Of a stretch of 24,090 nt of DNA, positions 15,926 through 23,939 are shown piece by piece (positions within the stretch are counted from its first letter, which is position 1; each line of letters begins with the position of its first letter). Source of the DNA: JAVBRD01 sp031548365 (lineage in GTDB: Bacteria > Bacillota > Clostridia > Christensenellales > UBA1750); the NCBI GenBank assembly GCA_031548365.1, contig JAVBRD010000033.1, forward strand, positions 1 through 24,090, given 5' to 3'. The notes under the pieces are model-generated. The model was given only the letters and a program-made list of their open reading frames with translations, was not told the origin of the DNA and ran no database searches. Made by a program: the position numbers and the translations under genes.

Positions 15926-17001
15926 TGAGCATGCGGTATAAGTCGGCAACGGGCGTGCGAACGCTTGTGGCCTACACATTCGGACACTTCTGTGTGGATT
16001 TCGCGTGTTTCTTCGTACTGTACCGCGCCTTTTTTCCGGGTTTGGCCGACGCGCGCTCGCAAATGTCCGGCGCGCTTTTGTACAACGCGGTCGCCTTTGC
16101 TTTGCAGCCTTTTGCGGGGTGGTGGTGCGATCGCTTTGAGCGCGTCCCCGCAGGCGCAATTGGATGCGCGTTTGTGCTGGCGGGACTGATGTCCGGTTCT
16201 GCGCCTTGGCTTGCTCTTGTGTTATGCGCTCTTGGCAACGCGGCGTTTCACGTCGCCGGAGGGCGCGACAGCCTTTCCGGCTCGCGGCGGCCCATGTCGC
16301 GTTCAGGTGTTTTCGTCTCAACGGGCGCGCTGGGCATTGCGCTCGGCGCGCTCGCGGGACGCGGGGATTGCCCTTCGCTCTTGCCCATTTTGCTGGTTAC
16401 GGGAGCGGGGGTCTGTGCCGCGGCCGTAGAATTGAGAGAACCGCGCCGCGCCAGCTATCCGGAGGAAGGGGGGGAGCGGCTCGCATCCGGCCGCGCATTC
16501 CCGGTTGTTTTAACGCTGTGCCTCACGGCGGTATTGCTGCGCTCGTATGTCGGCGCGGCGATCCCCGCCGAATGGAAGAACGTCGGTTTTTTCGGATTGA
16601 TCCCCGCTTTCTGCTCGATGCTTGGAAAATGCGCCGGAGGGTTCGCGGCCGACGCGTGGGGTGCCCGCCGCGTTGGGACGGTTTCTCTGCTCTTGGCCAC
16701 GGCGCTGCTGGCATGGCCGCATCCGGCCGCAAACGCGCTGGGCACCCTGTTTTTCAACATGGCTATGCCCATCACGCTGTGCGTAGCCGCGTCGCTTTTT
16801 CCTCGGAACACCGGCTTCGCGTTCGGGCTCACGACGCTGGCGCTCTTCCTTGGCGTTGCGCCAGTGTTCTTCTTCATATTGCCCGCGCGGCAGGCTCTGT
16901 GGGCGCTCCCCGCGCTGTGTCTGTGCGCGGTGGCATGCTTGTACGGTTCCACCACAAAACGAGAGGCGGCTGAACATCATGATGTCTTTTCTGCTGTATA
17001 A
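15925..17001 (+). CDS. Short MFS-type transporter
   Basis: 358 residues, essentially all membrane segments (about ten to eleven). It opens VRTLVAYTFGHFCVDFACFF and has the conserved MFS loop after the second helix as GWWCDRFERVPAG. The HVAGGRDSL segment is similar to the His-x-x-Gly-Gly-Arg region of fosmidomycin-resistance-like carriers. The second half repeats the pattern (KCAGGFAADAWGARRVGTVS). The length is below the usual 400. A GTG at 15922 is open too; ATG 15925 is chosen for the TGATG overlap with the transglutaminase stop and AAGGTG 8 nt upstream. ATG 15931 is another option. The substrate is unknown. The overlap with the genes on both sides suggests it works with them. Confidence 0.78.
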   Translation: MSMRYKSATGVRTLVAYTFGHFCVDFACFFVLYRAFFPGLADARSQMSGALLYNAVAFALQPFAGWWCDRFERVPAGAIGCAFVLAGLMSGSAPWLALVLCALGNAAFHVAGGRDSLSGSRRPMSRSGVFVSTGALGIALGALAGRGDCPSLLPILLVTGAGVCAAAVELREPRRASYPEEGGERLASGRAFPVVLTLCLTAVLLRSYVGAAIPAEWKNVGFFGLIPAFCSMLGKCAGGFAADAWGARRVGTVSLLLATALLAWPHPAANALGTLFFNMAMPITLCVAASLFPRNTGFAFGLTTLALFLGVAPVFFFILPARQALWALPALCLCAVACLYGSTTKREAAEHHDVFSAV

Positions 17002-17140
17002 CCTCGTGGATGTCGTTCCTCCACCGGCCCCGCTGGAGGGTGTTTCCCCGTTTTCCGGCCTGCTTGTTGCCGCAATAGCACTGGCCGCGGTTGTTGTGGC
17101 GGTGATTCTGATCGTTCGTTCGCGCAAAACGAAACGCTAG
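16979..17140 (+). CDS. 53-residue single-pass membrane peptide
   Basis: MMSFLLYNLVDVVPPPAPLE leads to one strong helix (LLVAAIALAAVVVAVILIV) and a basic tail (RSRKTKR). The Pro-rich N-terminal part is probably outside and the basic tail inside. AGAGGCGG lies 9 nt before ATG 16979, inside the last codons of the MFS gene (23-nt overlap). The frame is open further upstream but that part is Cys/Arg-rich shadow sequence. No family was recognised. The ribosome binding site, coupling and clean topology make it a likely real small protein, perhaps a partner of the transporter. Confidence 0.65.
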   Translation: MMSFLLYNLVDVVPPPAPLEGVSPFSGLLVAAIALAAVVVAVILIVRSRKTKR

Positions 17141-17155
17141 GTCCGTTGATCAGGC

Positions 17156-17509
17156 ATGAACCATCAGGCGGTCGTTTTCATGGCGTGCGCATTCGCGCTC
17201 ACCGTCGCGTGCGAAGGCGCGCTTGCGTGGGTTTGGTTGAAGAACACTCGGCATGTATGGGTGAGCTTCATCTGCAATCTACTCACCAATCCGGCGGTCA
17301 ATGCAGCGCTGCTTCTATCGGTACGCACATTCGGCGCGCGTGCGTACTGGCCTGCGCTGATATGTCTTGAGATCACGGCGGTCATGGCCGAAACCGCCGT
17401 GTGGCGCGCGCTTTCCGGTTTCTCGTGGCCCCGCTCGTGCGCGATCTCTCTCGCTTGTAACGCGTCGTCATTCGGGCTAGGTTGGTTTGTTTCGGGATGG
17501 CTGTTTTGA
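17156..17509 (+). CDS. 117-residue polytopic membrane protein, unknown
   Basis: About four membrane segments: VVFMACAFALTVACEGALAW, FICNLLTNPAVNAALLLSV, YWPALICLEITAVMAETAVW and ISLACNASSFGLGWFVSGWL. The NLLTNPAVN segment is a recognisable motif of small clostridial membrane proteins of unknown role (recalled, not checked). The ribosome binding site is weak (CAGG just before ATG). It follows the 53-residue peptide by 15 nt and is the last gene of the plus-strand run, 50 nt before a strong hairpin. Confidence 0.68.
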   Translation: MNHQAVVFMACAFALTVACEGALAWVWLKNTRHVWVSFICNLLTNPAVNAALLLSVRTFGARAYWPALICLEITAVMAETAVWRALSGFSWPRSCAISLACNASSFGLGWFVSGWLF

Positions 17510-17741
17510 TGGCGGCGGACGCCGGTCGCGGTGCTCGAAAGTCTGCATTTTGATGTAAAAGCGGGGAACAGGATTGCGCAATCCTGTTCTCCGCTTCTAT
17601 TGGCTCCATTGTGCGGAAACCGGCTCATCTGGCGCGGTGGCAAGCGTCGGCGTTAGCTGAGCTAAACACCAACCAAAGATCTGGGGCGATGCTCTACACA
17701 TGCTCCTGCCGCGAGCGCTGGTGTGTCAAGCTCACTTAAGG
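17510..17741. other. Convergent intergenic gap
   Basis: Apart from the hairpin at 17560-17595 I see no gene or motif here. The two flanking genes converge, so this gap needs to stop transcription from both sides. Confidence 0.5.
17560..17595. terminator. Bidirectional terminator-like 36-bp palindrome
   Basis: AGCGGGGAACAGGATTGC (17560-17577) is followed immediately by its reverse complement with one G-T wobble (17578-17595). That gives an 18-bp stem, or 16 bp with a GCGC loop. It is flanked by TTCTATT on plus and TTTTAC on minus. It sits between convergent genes, as expected for a two-way terminator. Confidence 0.75.
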
Positions 17742-18305
17742 CTATTTCTTGTATCCGCATTTGGGACACGCGCCGTTTTCATTGAGCGCGATGCCGCACA
17801 ACGGGCAACGCTCTTTTCCGTCTTGAGGCGCGTACTCTTCCGTTGCGCCGTTCACCCCGCTGGTAAACGTGATTTTGACGATGTTCAGTTTGTCTTTCAG
17901 CAGGTCATATACCATCTTGATCATGCCTTCGACGGTCATCGTTTCTTTCGTAACCACCAAGCGGCATTCCGGATAGGCGGTCGCAAGCTCGGTTTTGAAA
18001 GCGGGGCCCTTTTGCTTGTTGGTCGGCGCTCCGTCCTTGATGCCTTGCGCTTCGTATACGCTGAGAATTGCGGGAAGCAAGGGGTCGTCTTCCCTTAAGA
18101 CAAGCGCATGGTCAAAGTTTTGCAGAACATCCCATGCGGTTTTCTTGATTTCGTTGCAAGGAAAAACCATGTTGACGCCTGTGTTGACCGTATCCTCAAC
18201 CTCTAGCGTCAGAATACCCGTGTGCCCGTGCAAATACTGGGCCTCGCCTTTGAAACCGTAGAATCGATGGGCATACTGTAAATCCAACGTGGTGAAACTT
18301 CTCAT
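17742..18305 (-). CDS. QueD/PTPS-like protein with C-terminal zinc ribbon, catalytic Cys missing
   Basis: 187 residues of the 6-pyruvoyl/6-carboxy-tetrahydropterin synthase fold. The three zinc-binding His are present (H13 in YAHRF; H26 and H28 in YLHGHTG), as is the Asp-His pair (D65, H66 in NFDHALVL). The catalytic Cys of QueD, four residues before HGH, is Ala22 here with Glu21 beside it. The KETCTAG Glu region is replaced by KITFTSGVNGATEEY, and the usual VxDF before the next helix reads MVFPCNEIK. A four-Cys zinc ribbon is fused at the end (C167, C170, C180, C183: CPLCG...CPKCGYKK). The fold is clear but queuosine-pathway chemistry is doubtful. AAGGAG lies 7 nt before the ATG. It lies 196 nt downstream of the perR-like gene on the same strand, with no queC, queE or queF neighbour in the window. 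Confidence 0.85.
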   Translation of the reverse strand: MRSFTTLDLQYAHRFYGFKGEAQYLHGHTGILTLEVEDTVNTGVNMVFPCNEIKKTAWDVLQNFDHALVLREDDPLLPAILSVYEAQGIKDGAPTNKQKGPAFKTELATAYPECRLVVTKETMTVEGMIKMVYDLLKDKLNIVKITFTSGVNGATEEYAPQDGKERCPLCGIALNENGACPKCGYKK

Positions 18306-18501
18306 GGTGATTCTCCTTCTGTGTGAATTTGCGGGTTGGTGCTAGCGTTGGTATGCGCGCTCGGTTGCGTTGACCGGTATGTCCGTATTCAGGAAAACAG
18401 CAGTCCATTGCGCTATCGGCAGAAGCGCGTTGTTCCGGGCAAACCTGCCTCGTTCCTCCGCATCACCCCCCGTTTCGCCGTATCAGGCTTCTGTTCTTTC
18501 A

Positions 18502-18885
18502 TCAGTTGCAGTCCGGGCAGATTCCCTTGAAAACGAGCTCGTGGCCGGTGAGTAAAAACCCCAGGGTGTCATGAACGCGGTTTTCCAAGTCCGTCATAAA
18601 CTCCATGTTCACATCCGAGACCCGACCGCATTTTTCGCATCTGATATGATAATGGTTGTGGCAAAGATGATCGTAGCGGTCGGCACCTCCGGGCATTTCC
18701 AGTTTGCGGATCGCGCCGATTACGGATAAGAGGTTCAAATTGCGATAGACCGTTCCCCGGCTGACGCCGGAGTGTTTTTGCGCGATCATATGATAGACCT
18801 CGTCAGCGGTTGCATGACATCGCAGTTCGTTGACCGCTTCAAGAACCAATGCACGCTGGACGGTGTTGCGCATATTCATAGTCAT
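18502..18885 (-). CDS. perR: PerR-like Fur-family metalloregulator
   Basis: 127 residues. An N-terminal winged helix (TADEVYHMIAQ, VSRGTVYRNLNLL) is followed by the Fur dimerisation domain. The PerR-type metal site is complete: H24, D72 (RYD), H78, H80 (HYHIRC) and D91 (RVSDV), with Asp where Fur usually has Glu. The structural zinc site has C83, C86, C123 and C126. PerR senses peroxide by metal-catalysed oxidation of His and represses oxidative-stress genes. AAGGA is only 3 nt from ATG 18885 but 9 nt from ATG 18879, so translation may begin at the second Met. It is transcribed from a perfect promoter carrying a palindrome, which suggests autoregulation. The genes diverging from it are the ABC/FAD operon. 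Confidence 0.87.
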   Translation of the reverse strand: MTMNMRNTVQRALVLEAVNELRCHATADEVYHMIAQKHSGVSRGTVYRNLNLLSVIGAIRKLEMPGGADRYDHLCHNHYHIRCEKCGRVSDVNMEFMTDLENRVHDTLGFLLTGHELVFKGICPDCN

Positions 18886-18905
18886 CTGTCCTTATTGTGT
18901 TTCAT

Positions 18906-18918
18906 ATCTTAATAAGAT
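18906..18918. promoter_or_regulatory. Candidate PerR/Fur-family operator
   Basis: ATCTTA-A-TAAGAT is a perfect 6-1-6 palindrome just downstream of the -10 of the perR promoter and AT-rich like a Per box (TTATAATNATTATAA in Bacillus). Its position would block the start site, suiting autorepression. The match to the consensus is partial. Confidence 0.55.
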
Positions 18919-18945
18919 TATATATCAATTGAAACGACGTGTCAA
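18917..18945 (-). promoter_or_regulatory. Consensus sigma-A promoter of perR
   Basis: On the minus strand TTGACA (18945-18940), a 17-nt spacer and TATAAT (18922-18917): a perfect match to the vegetative consensus. It lies about 30 nt upstream of the perR start and overlaps the palindrome at 18906-18918 by 2 nt. Confidence 0.9.
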
Positions 18946-19034
18946 TAGGGCGCGAAGTCATTTGCAAAAGTTTTCCTGATTCCGACGCTCGCCGGGCGGG
19001 ATTTGACGAATGCGTAGATGCGCAAGCGTTTGTG

Positions 19035-19043
19035 TGGTAAAAT
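19035..19043 (+). promoter_or_regulatory. Candidate extended -10 promoter of the ABC/FAD operon
   Basis: TGGTAAAAT has TG one base before TAAAAT, an extended -10. The -35 position (TAGATG, 19015-19020) is weak. It ends 32 nt before the chosen ATG at 19076. Confidence 0.45.
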
Positions 19044-19075
19044 GTGCCCAGCGCATGAATGGGGGATCCGCCCGC

Positions 19076-20830
19076 ATGAACAAAACGAACAAAAAGCCTG
19101 AGAACCCTTACCAGGGCGGGCTTGGCAAGTATGCCAAACGGTACATCCCGTTCGGCATGTCGTTGGTGGTCTACGGCATCTCGGCAGCCATGCGCGTTTG
19201 CGCGATGTACATGACTTCGCGCTCCGGCCCGCTCATCGACGCCGCAACATCGGGGCAGGACTTAACGCCCATCGTGTTTACAATCCTCATCGCGTTCGGT
19301 ATCCGTCTGGCCATCTGCGTCCCGGATTTTGTGTTGCGTTATCGGTATCGGGAGAAAATGCGCCTTCAGTCCCGCTCGGACGCGGCGAATGCCGTTGCCC
19401 GTGCCAAGGTGACCGCGCTTGAGGGCCTGCACTCGGGGGACGCGGCCAACCGGCTTGCGGGCGACCTCGACGACATCGCGGGCGTGATGGGCTGGAGCCT
19501 GATCAACTATTCGTCGAACTTCATATTTGTGGCGGGCATCTTCGTCTACGGCCTGACGGTCAATCTCCGGCTGACGCTCGTCACCATAGCCACGGTCATC
19601 CCCTGCATGCTGATGACCCATTGGGTCGCGAAGCCCATGCAGAAGCTGAACAAAGCCAGGCGCGAGGCGGAATCGGCGAATTCGCAGATGGCCACCGACA
19701 TCATGGGTGGCATTGAGGCGGTCAAATCGCTGGGCGTGGAGCAGTCCATGCTGGAGCGCATGGATGGCCGGCTGAACGCTTACGTCAAGGCGGCGATCAA
19801 GGAGACGTTTGCCGGCGTGGCCATGCGTGGCGCGTCGCTTTATCTTGGGCTTGTGCCCCTTCTGGCCTCCGTGATCACGGGCATCGCTCTGGTGGTGCGC
19901 GGGGAAATCACAGCCGGCTCCGCGTTCGCGTTCTCATCGCTTGTCCTCACACAGCTTTTGAGCGTTGTGAGCAACTTTGGCGAGATCATGACGGCGCTCC
20001 GCCGCGCGCGCGTGGCCGCGGATCGCGTCATGGCCGTGATCGACATGCCGCAGGAAAGCGGAAGCGGTGAAAGCGCGCCCTTGGGCGGCGACCTCGCGGT
20101 GCTCGACAACGTCAGCTTCGGCTACGAAGGCAAACCCGATGTGCTCCACAGCGTGTCCCTTCGTGTGGGCGCGGGCGAGCGCGTGGCGCTCGTGGGGGAG
20201 AGCGGGTGCGGCAAATCCACGGTCATCAAGCTGATCCAGGGGTTTTACGCGCCCGGCGAGGGCGATGTGCGCATCATGGGACGGTCCGTGAAGGACTGGC
20301 TCCCCGACGCGATGCGCAAGCGCGTCTCCATCGTGCCGCAGGATCTGTTCCTGTTTCCCGCGTCTTTGCGCGACAACCTCTTGGACGGCAACCCCGACGC
20401 GACCGATGCCCAGCTCTCCGCCGCTATGGACGCTGGCGCGCTCACACCCGCGCTTACAGACATCGGCGGGCTGGATGTGAATGTGGGCGAACGCGGAGGC
20501 CGCCTCTCCGGCGGACAACGGCAGCGCGCCACGCTCACGCGCGCGCTCCTGCACGGCGCGCCCCTGCTCCTGCTTGACGAACCCACGAGCGCGCTGGACG
20601 CGAACACGGAAAACGACGTGCAGAACGCGCTGGATTCCCTGGGCCGCGACATCGCCGTGCTGACTGTGGCGCACCGCCTGCGCACCGTGCGCGACGCCGA
20701 CCGCATCTACGTGATGGATGCGGGCCGAATTGTGCAGACCGGGCGGCACGCGCAGCTCATCGCCCAGGACGGCCCGTACCGCAGGCTGTTCCTGAGCCAG
20801 ACGGAAGGGGGCGATGCGCATGCGTCGTGA
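19076..20830 (+). CDS. ABC exporter half-transporter A
   Basis: 584 residues: a six-helix exporter membrane domain (about 15-320) fused to an ATPase domain. The ATPase has Walker A (GESGCGKST, about 373), Q-loop (VPQDLF), signature (LSGGQRQR, about 476), Walker B (LLLLDEP, about 497), D-loop (SALD) and H-loop (AHRL). All look competent. Start ATG 19076 (MNKTNKKPENPY) has GGGGGA 9 nt upstream; earlier ATGs (19010, 19055) have none and lie at or beyond the candidate promoter. It overlaps the next half-transporter by 17 nt, so the two very likely make a heterodimeric exporter. The substrate (peptide, lipid or drug) cannot be told from sequence. Confidence 0.92.
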   Translation: MNKTNKKPENPYQGGLGKYAKRYIPFGMSLVVYGISAAMRVCAMYMTSRSGPLIDAATSGQDLTPIVFTILIAFGIRLAICVPDFVLRYRYREKMRLQSRSDAANAVARAKVTALEGLHSGDAANRLAGDLDDIAGVMGWSLINYSSNFIFVAGIFVYGLTVNLRLTLVTIATVIPCMLMTHWVAKPMQKLNKARREAESANSQMATDIMGGIEAVKSLGVEQSMLERMDGRLNAYVKAAIKETFAGVAMRGASLYLGLVPLLASVITGIALVVRGEITAGSAFAFSSLVLTQLLSVVSNFGEIMTALRRARVAADRVMAVIDMPQESGSGESAPLGGDLAVLDNVSFGYEGKPDVLHSVSLRVGAGERVALVGESGCGKSTVIKLIQGFYAPGEGDVRIMGRSVKDWLPDAMRKRVSIVPQDLFLFPASLRDNLLDGNPDATDAQLSAAMDAGALTPALTDIGGLDVNVGERGGRLSGGQRQRATLTRALLHGAPLLLLDEPTSALDANTENDVQNALDSLGRDIAVLTVAHRLRTVRDADRIYVMDAGRIVQTGRHAQLIAQDGPYRRLFLSQTEGGDAHAS

Positions 20831-22565
20831 CGGCATGCTGTCAAGCCTTTGGCGCGTCCTTCGCTATCTTGGCTGGTACGCGCCGCTTTATGTGCCGGGC
20901 GTGATCCTATTAAGCCTTCAGAACACGCTGATCAACGCGGCGCTGGCCAAGATCCTACGGCTTGTTGTGGATGTCGGCCCCCTTCGCGGCGAGTTCCCGC
21001 TGGACGCGATCGCGCCCGTTCTCGGGAGCGTACTCGTCTATCTCCTACTCATCCTGATCGGCTTTTTGATGTTCGCAAGCGCCATCGCCATGGCTGAGAA
21101 AGCGCTTCGCAGCGACGTGTTCAGGCGGGTCGTGCGCGCGGAAGCCGGCGTGCTACTCGGCCGCCACTCGGGTGAATGGGTCACCATGGTCACCCAGCAC
21201 CCGGTGCAGGCGCGGCAGGCCATCGACTTCCCGCTCGTCATGTTCTTGATGGGCATCCTTGGCCCGATTTCGGCCACGATCATCTGCATGCGCGTCAACG
21301 TGCGGCTCACGCTCCTTCCCTTGGCGGCGGGCCTCATCGTGTTTGCGTTCAACATGTGGTGCGCGCCGCGCATCAAGCGCGTGGTCAAGGAGCGGCTGCC
21401 CATCGCCGAGCGGGCCACGGCGCGGCTCCTGGATTTGTACCAGGGGTACGCTGTGGTGCGCGCGTTTGGGATCGCCGCGCGGATCACGGAGCGCTTCATG
21501 GCCGCCGCGAGGGAACAGCGTGACAATTACCTGCGCCAGTGCGCTTACGAGAGCGCCCGTCAGTTTGCTATGGTCGCGGCCATCACCACCATCGAACCCA
21601 TCATTGTGCTCTTGGGCATGACCATGGTCGCGCGCGGCGCGGCTGTCGTGGGTGACGTTGTGGAGGTCGCGACGCTCAGCGGCGCGATCGTGTGGTCGCT
21701 TTCCAATGTCGCGCAGGCGTACACCGATTTGATTGAAAAGCTCGCGTCCGTCGAGCGCGTGACCGAGGCCATCGACTTGCCGCAGGAAAAGCTCGAAGGC
21801 GAGGCCGTTGCACTAGGCGCGGAAACCGTCGTGGATGTGCGTGACGCGGTCTTTGCGTATCCCTCCCGTCCCGATGACCCCGTGCTCAAGGGGTTGACCT
21901 TCTCGCTTCATTCCGGGGACACCCTCGCGCTTGTCGGGCCGTCGGGCGGGGGGAAATCGACCATCATCAAGCTCCTGCTCCGGCTGTACGAGTGCGGCGG
22001 GGGGAGTATCGACATATCGGGAACGCCCATCACGGACTTGGGCGTGGATGCTCTTCGCGCGCGGTTCGCGCTCGTGCCCCAGATGCCCCACCTGTTTGAC
22101 GGCTCCGTGCTCTCCAACATCGAGCTTGGCCGGCCCGGCGCGTCTCGCGAAGACATCATGGCCGCCGCCAGGCTTGCGCACGCGGACGATTTCATCCGCG
22201 CGCTCCCCGATGGTTACGACACGCGCGTGGGCGAGCGCGGCGCGCAGCTCTCGGGCGGTCAATGCCAGAGAATCGCCATCGCGCGGGCGTTCCTGAAAGA
22301 CGCGCCCGTGTTGCTCTTGGACGAGGCCACGGCGGCGCTGGACGGCGTCTCCGAAGCGGCCGTTCAGCAAGGCTTGTCCGCGCTCATGAAGGGGCGCACG
22401 GTGCTCCTCGTAGCGCACAGGTTATCCACGGCGCGCGGCGCGAACCGCATCCTCTACATCGCGGAAGGCGAGGTCAAGGAGTCCGGCTCGCACGACCAGC
22501 TTATCGCGAAAAACGGCTTGTACGCCGCGATGTGGCGCGCGCAGACCGCCGTTGCCGTTCAATAG
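20814..22565 (+). CDS. ABC exporter half-transporter B
   Basis: 583 residues with the same architecture: six membrane helices (about 15-310) and an ATPase with Walker A (GPSGGGKST, about 374), Q-loop (VPQMPHLF), signature (LSGGQCQR, about 478), Walker B (LLLLDEA, about 499) and H-loop (AHRLS). Both nucleotide sites of the pair therefore look canonical, unlike many heterodimeric exporters where one Walker B Glu or signature is degenerate. ATG 20814 and ATG 20820 are both possible; GGAAGGGGG suits either. It overlaps gene A by 17 nt and is followed 24 nt later by the FAD oxidoreductase. Confidence 0.92.
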   Translation: MRMRRDGMLSSLWRVLRYLGWYAPLYVPGVILLSLQNTLINAALAKILRLVVDVGPLRGEFPLDAIAPVLGSVLVYLLLILIGFLMFASAIAMAEKALRSDVFRRVVRAEAGVLLGRHSGEWVTMVTQHPVQARQAIDFPLVMFLMGILGPISATIICMRVNVRLTLLPLAAGLIVFAFNMWCAPRIKRVVKERLPIAERATARLLDLYQGYAVVRAFGIAARITERFMAAAREQRDNYLRQCAYESARQFAMVAAITTIEPIIVLLGMTMVARGAAVVGDVVEVATLSGAIVWSLSNVAQAYTDLIEKLASVERVTEAIDLPQEKLEGEAVALGAETVVDVRDAVFAYPSRPDDPVLKGLTFSLHSGDTLALVGPSGGGKSTIIKLLLRLYECGGGSIDISGTPITDLGVDALRARFALVPQMPHLFDGSVLSNIELGRPGASREDIMAAARLAHADDFIRALPDGYDTRVGERGAQLSGGQCQRIAIARAFLKDAPVLLLDEATAALDGVSEAAVQQGLSALMKGRTVLLVAHRLSTARGANRILYIAEGEVKESGSHDQLIAKNGLYAAMWRAQTAVAVQ

Positions 22566-22589
22566 CTCATTGAAAAAGGAGATCAACCC

Positions 22590-23939
22590 ATGAGAAGCGT
22601 CACGGAACCTTCGCGAAAGATACCGGTGATTGACGAAACCGACCTGCTCGTGCTGGGCGGGAGCTGCACGGGCGTGTTTGCCGCGGTTCGCGCCGCGCGC
22701 ATGGGGCTGAAGGTCGTGATCGTCGAAAAGCTCAACTGCTTTGGCGGCACGGCGACCGCTGGCCAGGTCTGCGTATACCACAGCGTGATGGATGTGGACT
22801 ACGGCGAGCAGGTGATCGGAGGCTTAAGCTGCGAGCTCATCGACCGGCTGCTCAAGCGCGGCGCGGCCGAGCTCCTGCACAACAGTGCCTCCATGGGCTC
22901 GCGCTTCAACGCGGAGGAAATGAAGATCGAGCTGGACGCGCTTGTGCTGGAAAACGGCGTAAAACCCCGACTGCACACGTCTTTTTGCGCGCCCTACTTT
23001 GAAGATGGCAAGCTTCGGGGCGCGTTTGTCGAGGACAAGGACGGTCGTGGTGTCATCCTCGCCAAGTTTTTCATTGACGCGACGGGCGACGGCGATCTGC
23101 TCTCGCGGTTGGGGGTCGCGTCCTATGTGTTCACCCCGCTTCAGCCGCCCACGACATGCGCGAAGGTTCAGCGGTTCGGCGCGCTGCGGGGTATCCGGTG
23201 GCACGAGTTGGTGGAGGCGCATGGCGCGGAGTTCGGTCTTCCGCCCGACTGGGGTTGGAATACGGTCATCCCCGGCCTTGACGACATCACCATGATGGCT
23301 GAGACGCACGCGTTCAATGTCAACGGCTGTGTGGCCGCCGACCTCACGCGCGCGGAGATGGACGGTCGTCGCTCCACGCGCGCGCTTCTTGATCTGCTCG
23401 CCAAGTACGCGCCGCCCGAGGCCAGACCGCTCTTGGTCGCGCTTCCATCCATCATCGGCCTTCGGGACACGCGGCACTTCAGGTCGCGCTACCGCGTCAT
23501 GGAAAAGGAGCTGCTTTCCGGCGTGCGGTTCGGGGACGCCATCGCCAACGGATCCTACCGCGTGGACGTTCATCATGGAGACAGCGCGGGCATCACGTTC
23601 CGCTACCTGACGGGTGAGGAAGAGGTCATCACCTCCCGCGTCAAGGGAAAAAGCGGGCGCTGGCTGCCCGAGGGTGAGCCGCACGCGCGGTTCTATCAGA
23701 TTCCGTACCGCTCTTTGCTGCCGGTGACCGATCAGGACAACGTGCTCTGCGCGGGCAGGATGATCGACGCGGACGAAGGCGCGTTCGGCGCGGTCCGCGT
23801 GATGATCAACCTCAACCAGTGCGGGGAGGCGGCGGGGGTCGCGGCGGCGCTCGCGGTGCAAAAGGGCGTTTCCGCGGATTCGGTGGACGCGAAACTGCTG
23901 CGCGACGCGCTCATGGACGGCGGCTCAATCGTAAGGTGA
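22590..23939 (+). CDS. FAD-dependent oxidoreductase (PF12831-type)
   Basis: 449 residues. An N-terminal Rossmann FAD site reads DLLVLGGSCTGVFAAVRAAR (G23-G28), then VVIVEK and NCFGGTATAG. The middle has FIDATGDGDLLSRLG, the hallmark of the FAD_oxidored family. The C-terminus has VLCAGRMIDADEGAFGAVRV and CGEAAGVAAALAV, which close the FAD site. The family includes many redox enzymes of unknown substrate. AAAAGGAG lies 7-8 nt before the ATG. It follows the ABC pair by 24 nt and is probably in the same operon, so it may modify the exported compound or respond to the same stress (inference). Confidence 0.9.
   Translation: MRSVTEPSRKIPVIDETDLLVLGGSCTGVFAAVRAARMGLKVVIVEKLNCFGGTATAGQVCVYHSVMDVDYGEQVIGGLSCELIDRLLKRGAAELLHNSASMGSRFNAEEMKIELDALVLENGVKPRLHTSFCAPYFEDGKLRGAFVEDKDGRGVILAKFFIDATGDGDLLSRLGVASYVFTPLQPPTTCAKVQRFGALRGIRWHELVEAHGAEFGLPPDWGWNTVIPGLDDITMMAETHAFNVNGCVAADLTRAEMDGRRSTRALLDLLAKYAPPEARPLLVALPSIIGLRDTRHFRSRYRVMEKELLSGVRFGDAIANGSYRVDVHHGDSAGITFRYLTGEEEVITSRVKGKSGRWLPEGEPHARFYQIPYRSLLPVTDQDNVLCAGRMIDADEGAFGAVRVMINLNQCGEAAGVAAALAVQKGVSADSVDAKLLRDALMDGGSIVR

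Noticed and set aside
18306..18501. preQ1 or other riboswitch before the QueD-like gene
   Set aside because: I looked for preQ1-like conserved segments in the 196-bp gap and found none; the gene also lacks the normal QueD active site.
22824..23861. 345-codon minus-strand open frame opposite the FAD oxidoreductase
   Set aside because: The plus frame has clear FAD motifs; the minus frame has none and looks like a GC-driven shadow.
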